DNA from: Hawksworthiomyces lignivorus
Lineage: Eukaryota > Ascomycota > Sordariomycetes > Ophiostomatales > Ophiostomataceae
Reading direction: 5' to 3'
Assembly (NCBI GenBank): GCA_002917075.1
Contig: NTMA01000063.1
Location: forward strand, 1 to 64,000
Length of the DNA stretch: 64,000 bases
A program made the translations under genes and the position numbers. The notes under the pieces were generated by a model, which did not search any database, was not told the origin of the DNA, and saw only the letters and a list, made by a program, of their open reading frames with translations. This document shows, one piece after another, positions 29,332 through 39,034 of this stretch. Positions within the stretch are counted from its first letter, which is position 1, and each line of letters opens with the position of its first letter.

Positions 29332-30837
29332 TTACTTCTGCGTGTCGGCAATGGCCTGCCGCAGCAGGCCCAGGCCCTCCTGGATCTCGGCCTCGGAGAT
29401 GGTCAGCGGGGGCACGAAGCGCAGCGTGTTCTTGCCGCAGGAGATGACGAGCAGGCCGCGGTCGCGGGCGGCGTCGATGATGGGGTTGGGGTCGCAGGTG
29501 AGCTGGGCGCCGAGGAGCAGGCCGCGGCCGCGGATCTCGGTGATGACGTCGGGGAACTCGTCGCGCAGCTGGCCGAGGCCGCGCGCGAGCACGGCGCCCT
29601 TGGCGACGACGTCCGCCTGCAGGCCGGGGTCGGCGAGGCGCGCGAGCACGTGGTAGGCGACGCGGCTGGCCAGCGGGTTGCCGCCAAAGGTGGTGCCGTG
29701 GTCGCCGACCTGCATGGCGTCGGCGATGGCGCTGCTGACGAGCGTGGCGCCGATGGGGATGCCGTTGCCCAGCGCCTTGGCCATGGTGACAATGTCCGGG
29801 TGCGCCTCGGCCGGCAGGTGCGCGTGCGCCCACAGCGTGCCGCCGGTGCGGCCGAGACCGCACTGGATCTCGTCGTGGATCAGCACGGCGCCGACGTCGC
29901 GGCACCGCCGCGCCAACGCCACCATGAACGCCTCGGTGCCGACGTTCACGCCGCCCTCGCCCTGGATGGGCTCCACGATGACGGCGCAGGTCGCCGGCGT
30001 CACCAGCGCCTCCAGCGCGGCCGGGTCTGCGTCGTTGAACGTGCCGCAGCGGAAGCCGGGCACCATGGGCGCAAAGGGCTTTTGGTACTTGGGGTTGTGC
30101 GTCGCCGACAGGCTGCCCATGGTGCGGCCGTGGAAGGCACCCGAGAAGGACACGACTTCCGTCTTGGCGCCGGTTGGGTCCCGCAGCTTGCCCACCTTGC
30201 GTGCGAACTTGATCGCCGCCTCGTTTGCCTCGCTGCCCGAGTTGGCCACGAACACCGCTTTGGCCGGATCGCGCGCCATGCCGCCCGACTTGTTCGTCTC
30301 CTCCACCAGCTGCCGAGACAGCGTGCCCGTCCACAGGTTGTGGTACAGGTTGGAGGCGTGCACCAGCGTGCCGGCCTGGTCGGCTATCACCCGCGTGATC
30401 TCCGGGTCGCAGTGGCCCAGGCCGGTGACAGCGATGCCCGCCGTCAGGTCCAAGTACTGCTTGCCCTCGAGGTCCCACAGGTAGCTGCCAGCACCGCGCT
30501 CAAAGACGGGCGCCGGGCGCGAGTATGTTGCCACCATGTAAGGGGCGCTCTGGGCCACCACGTTCTCGCTCTGCAGACCCTCGATGACCTAAAAGATTTG
30601 GTGATTGAATCAGCAAATGGCAGTTCTGTGCAAGCAATTGCATGTACGATGACCTCGGAGCTGTCTGATTCCTACTTTCTCACGCTCAAGGACAGCTGTC
30701 TGCACAGGAGCCGCAAGCCGTCGCGACGACGTAGCCATAGTACGTGCGGACAGCGAGGTCGCTCCTGAAGACCGGGCCACCATGGCGGCACTCCGGGCAG
30801 CCTTGGCCGCGTGAACGACCTGCGACCGCCAAGCCAT
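29332..30837 (-). CDS. arg8: Acetylornithine aminotransferase, mitochondrial
   Basis: Two exons, 30837-30676 and 30588-29332, with an 87-nt phase-0 intron (GTAGGA donor, TTTTAG acceptor), give 472 residues. Exon 1 encodes a basic, acid-free start (MAWRSQVVHAAKAARSAAM) typical of a mitochondrial targeting peptide. Exon 2 resumes at VIEGLQSENVVAQ and carries all class-III PLP aminotransferase marks: ANSGSEANEAAIKFAR, GAFHGRTMGSLSAT, EPIQGEGG, HDEIQCGLGRTG and MAKALGNGIP with the Schiff-base lysine. The enzyme transfers an amino group between glutamate and N-acetylglutamate semialdehyde in the matrix, the fourth step of ornithine/arginine synthesis. A TGAGTCA element 171 bp upstream suggests Gcn4/CpcA (cross-pathway) control. 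ORFs read from the opposite strand here are shadows of its GC-rich codons. Confidence 0.97.
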
Positions 30838-31007
30838 TGTGTAAAAATGAATGACAATGTAGATGAAATGTCAATTGAGCAACAGCGGTCACAAGAAATA
30901 AACAAGAGAAGGAAGGAGAGAAGAGAGAAGCGAGAAGACAAGGCAATATTAGCAAAATCAGATCACATAAACAGGTCCAAGCAAAATCCTTATCGATAAG
31001 AATAGAG

Positions 31008-31014
31008 TGAGTCA
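31008..31014. promoter_or_regulatory. TGAGTCA, Gcn4/CpcA (CPRE) element
   Basis: A perfect 7-bp TGA(C/G)TCA palindrome lies 171 bp upstream of the arg8 start. This is the binding site of the general amino-acid control activator in fungi, and arginine genes are classic targets. Confidence 0.6.
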
Positions 31015-31353
31015 AAGGGGAAAAAAGCTGAAAATTTTTGGCGGGGTCATGACTTGCAGACGCCGGAAATCGGGACTAGAGCTGTTATTGCTACACAGCT
31101 GAGTTTCGGGATGAAAGACGATGCTGCACGATACGACACAGTCATTCTTGGCCGTCTTGTCTCGGCCTCCCTGGATTTCTCTGCTTTTCTTGTTCAATTG
31201 TTTGTTTTATTGCGATTTCTGCACAGTCGCAGTATGGCGTCTTTAAATTTTGGCGTGGTAGAGGCCATTCAACTGTGCAGGGCTCTCCAACACTACTGTC
31301 AATAGACCAGTGCTCTTCGGCATATGTAGCACTCATGTAGCACTCATCTAACA

Positions 31354-31431
31354 CTAGGCTTTTCCAACCTAGAAGACACGTAGACTCTATCTTGGTTGTT
31401 GCAAGATAGATTAGGTGTTTGCTCAACCTAA
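31354..31431. repeat. Three consecutive stem-loops with 9-nt loops
   Basis: Inverted repeats CTAGG/CCTAG (31354-31358/31368-31372), TCTATCTT/AAGATAGA (31386-31393/31403-31410) and TTAGGT/ACCTAA (31411-31416/31426-31431). Each encloses a loop of exactly nine bases. No gene overlaps them. The stems are short (5, 8 and 6 bp), so function is uncertain. Confidence 0.4.
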
Positions 31432-34400
31432 TAGCGGGAGTGTTGCTCAAACTTTGCATTCCAGAGGCCGTTTTGAAAAGGAAACACCCCGCGAACATAC
31501 TTTGCGTGAGAGATTTGGGCCTTCTCATACGCATCATGTACAGTAGGCAATAGAGATCCAGTTGCAGAGAATGTCAGTAAATGACTAAGACGAGATCAGC
31601 CATTCTCCGCCTAGTATGCTACCACAGAAAGAGACTTTTGTCTAGCTGCCATTGGCATTGGAACTCAATAGAGGAGCAGCGCAGAGATCAAAAGGGCGAA
31701 GAGTCTGCGTCGGCGCAGTACAAAGAGCTACTACAAGATTTGGCATGGAAAATTAATTTCAGCATCTTGAAATCTTCGACATGCAAAATGGCATTTTTCG
31801 GGGTATCGAAGAAACACCACGACCGGTCTCTAGCGTTCAACGTCTTGGCATCAAACAAATCCTGTCGATCCGGTCCACCGCGACCAACCAGGCGGGGAGG
31901 GCCAATGCGTCTTGGCGGCTGAGGAGCGGCAGACGCTGCTAGTATCAGCAAAAAAGGCACAAAACATCAATGGTGCACGAGGCCGGTTCCCCTGGTGCAT
32001 AAGGAAAAGCTTGTTTCGCCAACGGAGACTACTGATAAGCTTTTTTTTTCGATCTTGGATCAGAGATTCGGTTTGCCAGAGGAAAAGGGACTGAGCAATT
32101 GCTGTGACACAGAGGTTGTGCTAATCGACTTGAAAAGACCCTTTGGCTGTCCAAGACATGCAAGATGCTGCGACGTGAGCGATATGTGAAAGCAGACCAG
32201 CTGCTGGATGGAAGTGGGGATGGGAATCAAAGGGGTCTCTGAAAATGCTGTGGCGACTATTCTTGTTTATTTGATGGGCACTTGGACCAGCTGTCCCATG
32301 TTCCCTGGACCCTTTGCGTTTTCGCATCACTCCATGCACGGCAGCAAACCTGCTGTTTTCGCACATATGCGTCGGCCTTGTCTATTTTGGGTACCAGTAT
32401 TCGTCGAGTAGGAACACAGCAGCCAGGCGTCGTCAGCTCCACTGACTAGGCTAAGGCCGAAAAGACTTGAGACGGGCATGCCCATGCACAGTTAACTCAG
32501 TCACCTTTTACCCCAGACAAAATCAGGATCTCGGTCCGTGTAGGCCACATCGTAAATTGGCAGCAATGAAACGTCACCCGATAGTTGAACAGAGAAAGAT
32601 GATCGAGAGATAGGGAAAGGGGGTGGCGTAGCTCTGTGTCCATGGGTTTTTCTTACGAGCACGCAGAGTCCGAAAGGAGGTTTGTATCTTACCCGCTTTT
32701 TGCGGGACAAGCGAATTTTTTTTCCTTCTTTCTCAAGTCGGTCAATTAGCAAGCCAGCTCTAGCTTTGGTTTTCGGTGATATTCGTCCATGTAGTCGAGC
32801 AATGCAAAGCACTCGTGCACGCTCGACTCTCTTGACTCGATCGGCACACGAGCTGCGCGATTTATAGGTCGTCTACCTTCATAAGTGGAAAGCCATCAGA
32901 AAGCGCATCTTGGGGAAGTGCATATCGAAACGTAACTCCCATCGAATGGCACACGCACGCTTCCGGCTCAAGCATCGGCCAGACCGGGGTCCGCTGTATC
33001 TTACGTCTTTCTTCTCGAGGATTCCGCATCTCTTACATCGCGGCACGGTTGTTACATTCCTTTTCGTTGGTTCGCTAACGAGAGGGAACTGGCGCATTGT
33101 ACATCACCCAGGGTGTGACTCTCTTCGCTTCCCATTGGGCTTAGTTTGCGCGCATTTTTATATTCAGTGTCCTCTGTTCTCATTCTCGACGGAGCAGCGC
33201 ATCTCAGGATGAAGCCTAAAAGAACCATAATTGCTCAAAGCAAGCTAGCAGCAAGTCGACCCAGCAGGCGAGCAAGACATCGCCGCTCGAGACACACTTG
33301 AGATCAAATACGTAACAGCGCACTAGCATAGCGCCAAGTCTTCCGTCGAACCAGGCGTTTGGTCTCTGCCACGAGGGGACAAAGAAGACAGCCCTCTTCC
33401 GTCTTCTGTCTTCCCCCATCTCTACACGTATGGAGTACATATGTATTACGCTGCAACCCCCATGTGTCTTGCCCCCACTCCCCTTCAGCTGAAAAGCTGT
33501 GGAAGAAGTAGAGCCTTGCCAAGACATGGATTTCTCAAAAAATGCGATGAAGGCTGTGAATGGCAATATGTGCCAAGACATTTGACAGGATGCTCCCGAG
33601 GCATGTATGGTCTTGCCCTTGCGTGTAAGCTCTGTATGCCCAAATACAGAGTGATGCTTTGCAATAGACCTAAATTACCATAACTCTGCCAAACAGGCGC
33701 ACGTTCATGCTTACCTTGGAATTACACTCGCTACTCAGCGGCACCAGAACCCGGATAAAGTCCCCGGCTGTCCATGATGTCATCCAGCAGTGTCGCATGT
33801 TTCAAAGCGCGTATACGTGGAGCGCACAGAAGCACTTATAGGCGAACGTTCATTTCGCGGCTGTCCGGTCCCTTTTCGTATTGAAATGTAGCAGGGCAAT
33901 CGAATGTATGAGAATTACAGGCACTTGTTTGGCCGGAAATAAAACAGTGCCTCGAAAGTCTCCTGTCCTCTGCTGGTGGCATGCCCATCGCCGCATCTCG
34001 TTTACGTAGGTGTTATTTATTGTGCTGCTCCCCAGGCAGCGTTGCCCAGTTGGGCACTCAGCTGCGGCCAACGTAGCAGGAGGAGGGGGCCAAGCTTTTG
34101 CCGCTCTTCCCTAAACGGCCGCTGCTGGGATGGGCTGTCCTGCACTGGGTGGACAGGAGAGCTGCCCTGATTGGGTGCCAACCAGAAAACTTCCGCCACA
34201 TCCTACGTGCTGTTGAAACTGCCTCCGTTTTCACCGGTGGTACCTGCCCCACACATCCCACTACGTCGTAGCCCAGCAGGCCAGTATCGTGCCTTCCTGG
34301 TTGTGCTAATGTTGCCCCTCTCGATATTTGCCCATGCAAGATGCTCCACCACCCCCACTAGGAAACAGCTCCAAAAGCCAAGAAACAAATCGGGGTAGGT

Positions 34401-34760
34401 GAGAAGGGAAGGAGCTTGTCGTATTTGTGATGCGCGAGTAATACTCTGCACATGCGTGTGAGACTGAATGCGAAGACGAGGAAAGCGCGTGCGAGATGCT
34501 GCAGAGGAGTTAAAAAAAAAAGTACTCGATATAGCCAACTCCGGAGTCAACAAAGCGCATAGCACACGCACATAGAGATGTACCTTCTGCTCTAAGGCCT
34601 GGGTACGTCGTAGCTCCTGCCCATTGTCTCCTTTGGACCCGACTTTGCTTTGTACTTTTCTGTCGAGCTGCCTCTTTCCTTCTTGTAGTCGTTTCCGTTT
34701 TTCCTTCATATTGGGCTGCCTCCCCGCGTCCCGTCCTCTTGTCCCCCTAATTTTGATTTT

Positions 34761-34812
34761 CTTCTTCTTTCTCTCTTCTTTCTCTCTTCTTTCTCTCTTC
34801 TTCTTCTTCTTC
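34761..34812. repeat. Pyrimidine tract with 11-bp tandem unit
   Basis: TTCTTTCTCTC is repeated about three times and continues as (CTT)n. Such plus-strand CT tracts are common in fungal promoters; here it is about 0.6 kb upstream of the glutamate decarboxylase start. Confidence 0.7.
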
Positions 34813-35095
34813 CTCTATCTCCCGTCTTGTCTCCTCTCATTTCCGACTTATCCTACCGCAGCCGCATTGCTGTATTGCCTCATTTTGCAACTGCTCGTCA
34901 TCGTCCCCTTCGGTAAGTAAGCCGTTGACCCCCAATCTCCAAGCCCAAGCCCAATCCGCCTCACTCCCCACGCAGCAACAGCTGTTTTCTGTTAGCATTG
35001 CCTCTGTCACCCCACCAGAAAAGGGGCAGGCTGCCAGAGGACCCAGCAGCCAAGGATAGAAACTGCGAGCTTCCCGATAGACAAGATACCTGGCT

Positions 35096-35121
35096 GGGAC
35101 CTTCTAGGGACCTTCTAGAAG
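35096..35121. promoter_or_regulatory. Tandem 11-mer with heat-shock-element-like core
   Basis: GGGACCTTCTA occurs twice in direct tandem (35096-35106, 35107-35117). It is followed by GAAG so that TTCTAGAA (35113-35120) forms two inverted nGAAn units, with a third TTC 11 bp away. This resembles a minimal or gapped HSE in the gad promoter, 300 bp upstream of the start. Confidence 0.35.
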
Positions 35122-35263
35122 TCTATCCAGACGTCCTCTCCTAACAAGGGAGCTTGATTGCTGGATGTTGTCCTTTTCCAGGTCACCCTGGTGTTCTCTC
35201 GTCGGCAGGGAGACAGTTGGGAGACCGTTGCGAGACCCAAGGAGGCACTGCGAGCAGCCCAGC

Positions 35264-35388
35264 TATATAAACAATTCCTGTAGCAGCCGTAGACCCTTCC
35301 CAGTCGAGCTGGACAATTCCTCATGTGCACTCGTTTACCATCAACATCAATTACCTTAATGCTCACCATTCAATTTAGCTTTTTCTAG
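35264..35388 (+). promoter_or_regulatory. gad core promoter: TATA box and leader uORF
   Basis: TATATAA at 35264-35270 is a good TATA box 150 bp before the gad ATG. A 21-codon uORF starts with ATG at 35323 and stops with TAG at 35386-35388, 27 nt before the main start. If transcription begins shortly after the TATA box, the uORF is in the mRNA. Confidence 0.5.
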
Positions 35389-35415
35389 CTCTCTCCCCCC
35401 TCCAATACCGCCAAA

Positions 35416-37503
35416 ATGGTTCATCTCGCTGAGATCAAGCACGAGGATGCTACCACCGAGAAGCACCTCGTCAAGGAAGTCAAGAAGGTCCACCTGCAGC
35501 TGGCCCAGGACGACGACTGCTTCACCACCTCTGTTTATGGCTCCAAGTTTGCTACTGCGGATCTGCCCAGAGTATGTCCACAACTGCCCTTGCAATATGC
35601 AAACCATTTTGTGAAAAAGAGACATTGTCTAACAGTGCCACAGCATGAGATGCCCGAGCATGAGATGCCCAGAGATGTAAGGACAAGCAAGACTTCTTGG
35701 TGTTCTAAGATACTTCGAAGTGCTGAAGACAGGACAACGTCTAACTGTGGAACAGGTCGCCTACCGCATGATCAAGGACGAGCTCAGCCTTGATGGCAAC
35801 CCTATGCTGAAGTACGTGACACTCTCCACGCTGCCCAAGGTGGCAGATGCGTATGGAGACAAGAAAAGAGAAATGACGCAATGAGACAAGATATCCTTTC
35901 ATAGAAGGACAGTGTAGCTGACATGTTTCCGTTACAGCCTTGCCTCTTTCGTCACAACTTACATGGTTCGTTAATCCGTCCAATCTTCCTTTTAGTCCGG
36001 CTGTGTGAAAACAATCTGCTGACGACTCTTTGCGTTCATAACTGCAGGAAGAAGAAGCCGAGAAGCTCATGACCGAGTCCTTTTCGAAGAACTTCATCGA
36101 CTACGAAGAATATCCCCAGTCTGCGGACATCCAGAACCGGTGTGTGTCCATGATCGGCCGCCTCTTCAACGCCCCCGTTGGCGCCGGCGCCGGTGTCGGT
36201 GCCGTCGGCACGTCTTGCGTTGGTAGCTCTGAGGCCATCATGCTGGCCGTGCTGGCCATGAAGCGCCGCTGGAAGAACAAGCGCATCGCTGAGGGCAAGC
36301 CCGTTGACAAGCCCAACATTGTCATGTCCTCTGCCGTGCAGGTGTGCTGGGAGAAGGCCACGCGCTACTTCGAAATCGAGGAGAAGCTCGTCTACTGCAC
36401 CCAGGACCGCTATGTTATCGACCCCGAGCAGGTTGTCGATCTCATAGACGAGAACACCATCGGCATCTGCTGCATTCTCGGTACCACTTACACTGGCGAG
36501 TATGAGGACGTCAAGGCGGTCAACGACCTGCTTATCGAGCGCAAGCTCGATACCCCCATCCACGTCGACGCCGCCAGCGGTGGTTTCGTCGCGCCTTTTG
36601 TGGTCCCCGACCTCGAGTGGGATTTCCGTCTGCCCCACGTTGTCTCGATCAACGCGTCCGGCCATAAGGTGCGTCTTCCTTCCAAGCCCTTTCAGCATCA
36701 TGCTTTCTCTCTCCAAGGGGGTACAGGATTTGAACCCTGCTAACCTACTCTCAAGTACGGCCTCGTGTACCCCGGTGTCGGTTGGGTGGTTTGGCGCTCG
36801 GCTGAGTACCTGCCCCAGGAGCTTGTGTTCAACATCAACTATCTGGGAGCCGACCAGGCTTCTTTCACCCTGAACTTCAGCAAGGGCGCGTCCCAGGTCA
36901 TCGGCCAGTACTACCAGCTGATCCGCCTTGGCAAGCACGGCTACCGCGCCATCATGTCCAACCTTACCCGCACCGCGGACTACCTGTCGGACTCGCTCGA
37001 GGCCCTTGGCTTCGCCATCATGTCCAAGAAGTCTGGCGAGGGCCTGCCGCTCGTTGCCTTCCGCCTGACGCCCAAGGAGGGCCGCGAGTATGACGAGTTC
37101 GCTCTGGCTCACCAGCTCCGCGTGCGCGGCTGGGTCGTCCCCGCTTACACGATGGCTCCTCATACGAACGACCTCAAGATGCTGCGTGTGGTCGTCCGCG
37201 AGGATTTCACCTGGAACCGCTGCGATGCCCTGATCTCCGACATCAAGCTCTGCATGGAGTATCTCGACGCGATGGACAAGGAGGCCATCCGCAAGACGCA
37301 GGAATTCATCCGCAACCACAACATGGCTAGCAGCCGTGCGCAGCACAACCACCCTAAGTTCCGCGTTGGTCCCTTTCTTATTTCCCTGTTATCGATTTTG
37401 ATCTGCCAAGATTCATGGATGCTGACCACTGGGATGATCCCGTTCACAGAAAGAGAAGCACTCGCTCCAAGGCAAAACGGGCAAGACCCATGCCATCTGC
37501 TAA
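35416..37503 (+). CDS. gad1: Glutamate decarboxylase
   Basis: Seven exons: 35416-35571, 35644-35676, 35756-35811, 35938-35965, 36048-36668, 36756-37364 and 37450-37503, total 518 residues. All introns are GT-AG; most have CTRAC-type branch sites. Splicing is confirmed by the continuous family motif [14 protein letters not shown] spanning exons 3-4 and by the C-terminal [17 protein letters not shown] in the last exon. PLP-binding Lys is in INASGHK at the end of exon 5; other group II decarboxylase marks are [14 protein letters not shown] and [13 protein letters not shown]. The enzyme converts glutamate to GABA and CO2 in the cytosol, feeding the GABA shunt; in fungi it is linked to conidial germination and stress. 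Exons 2 (33 nt) and 4 (28 nt) are micro-exons. Two donors are unusual: GTTCGT (35966) and GTTGGT (37365). An AATAAA lies at 37695-37700. Confidence 0.97.
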
Positions 37504-39034
37504 GCTGCCAGAAAACCCGCAACGAATCGCAGCAGCGGTGGTGGGGTAAGAGTCACGATCATGATCACGATTATGGCGGGATGCGGTCGCTGGCGTCCGT
37601 GTTAGTGTTTCGGTCTAGTGCTAAGTGCTCGATGCGCGCTGGGAACGGCTTGGATAGGTTCTATTTGGATGACTATGACAATTTTTGCCAGCGGAATAAA
37701 TGCAATCTAGCTTTGGATGCTATGAGTTTCGACTTTGAGACTGAGAGACTTTTTGGAATATTTTGGATTTTTTGAATTCTGTGAACTTTTTTGCCAAATA
37801 CCCGCTCCCTTATAGGAGAAAGGGCTCCATGTAAATGCGTGACACGGCCGACCAGGGCGCACCGTACAGTGCCGCCCATTGGTTTTTGGTGGTCGTGGCT
37901 ATTCGCGGTTGAATGCTTTTCTGAGACGAAAACAGTCCACTGTCACATCAGTGCCTCCGAATACGCTCCTCCTTCTCCTGGCTTCCAGCAGACTTGGCCA
38001 CCTCACACGCGCAAGCCACAGGGATTCGTCTCGCAGAGAGAGCGATATCGGTTTCTACGGAAGAGAGCGAGCCCCTTTTCTTATGTTGTTACGACTGACT
38101 CAGATCTCGAAATACCTCTTGGTTATTCTCGCAGTCTCTCTCCCTGATGGCTGACTGTAGAATTGCCACTGCACCTTGGTGAAAGTAGCTATGCGCAAGC
38201 ATGCAGAAAGGAGGGCTACCAAACTGCGGGATGGTACACGCTAGATGGATTGCCAAACATCCTTAAAACGACGATCGATATTATTATGCAGAGCACTGTG
38301 TGTGGGCACAGTCTGCATCCACAGTCCGCATAAGCTCGCAGTGTCTTTCCCCCCACATTTGTTCCCAGCACATGCCATCGGGTTTTGTTATTGTGGTAGA
38401 AGGCAAATCGGGCTTACATCATGTGGTTTAATTTGTCCACCACTAACACCGAGTTAGCCGCAGTCGTCTTTCACATGTCATTTCTTCATATTTCGCAGCT
38501 GACAACGACAAGACTCTTGTGAGGACGTAGAAGCAACCGCCTTAAAGAATTCTGACTGGCATTCCGTGGTAGAATCTGCTATACCAGGGTAAATAGGATA
38601 GAAACAGACCCAAAAAGCATCCGTAAACATTAAAAAAAAACATCATACAGCAGCGTTAAGAGACGAGCAAGGCTGTGTGTAGAACTCTTTGTTCTTCCTG
38701 AGATCAAAAGCAACTACATATAATCCTTTGTTGCTTCTTCTTGGCATCCTCCCTTTTTCTGGCTACACTTGACGATATTCCGCTTCTTTGGCACTCCAGC
38801 ATCTCCAGCTGGCTGGGGACGTGTTCTGAAGTCTTCTATCGTCATTATTTGGTTCTCGTCTTCGCAATTAGATATATTGGCCATCTATTTGTTCTAGTTT
38901 CTTGTCTTCATTCTACTCCGCTATCCTTGGGCTTATTGCCCTCAAGGCAGAATGCAGGTTTATGCCTGATATCACCCTATAAATCGGTAACCTTCTAGTC
39001 TTCTCTTTCTGGACCATCGCTTGGATTTCCCGTC
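37504..39034. other. Intergenic between gad and the hydrolase gene
   Basis: 1.5 kb: gad 3' flank with AATAAA at 37695-37700, a TGACTCA (Gcn4/CpcA-type) at 38096-38102, and the promoter/leader of the next plus-strand gene, with pyrimidine-rich sequence in the last 300 bp. No gene is supported. Confidence 0.55.

Larger units (their letters stand above)
30838..35415. other. Gene-free 4.6 kb between arg8 and gad
   Basis: No convincing coding region is present: frames are short, mostly lack ATG or coding bias, and match nothing I know. Contents seen: a CpcA-type box at 31008-31014; a direct repeat ATGTAGCACTC at 31324-31345; three consecutive small hairpins at 31354-31431; a pyrimidine tract with 11-bp period at 34761-34812; and the gad promoter with TATA box and uORF at the right end. 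Confidence 0.55.

Noticed and set aside
29284..30768. 494-codon plus-strand frame opposite arg8
   Set aside because: Mirror of GC-rich codons in arg8; repetitive A/V/R/G composition, no motifs. The same applies to minus-strand frames at 36036-37352 (opposite gad) and 40301-41713 (opposite the hydrolase), and plus-strand 42404-43228 (opposite aah1).
31688..31960. 90-codon minus-strand frame with a signal-peptide-like start (PFLLILAASAAP)
   Set aside because: Begins with GTG, has no ATG or splice context that I can justify, and the rest resembles nothing known.
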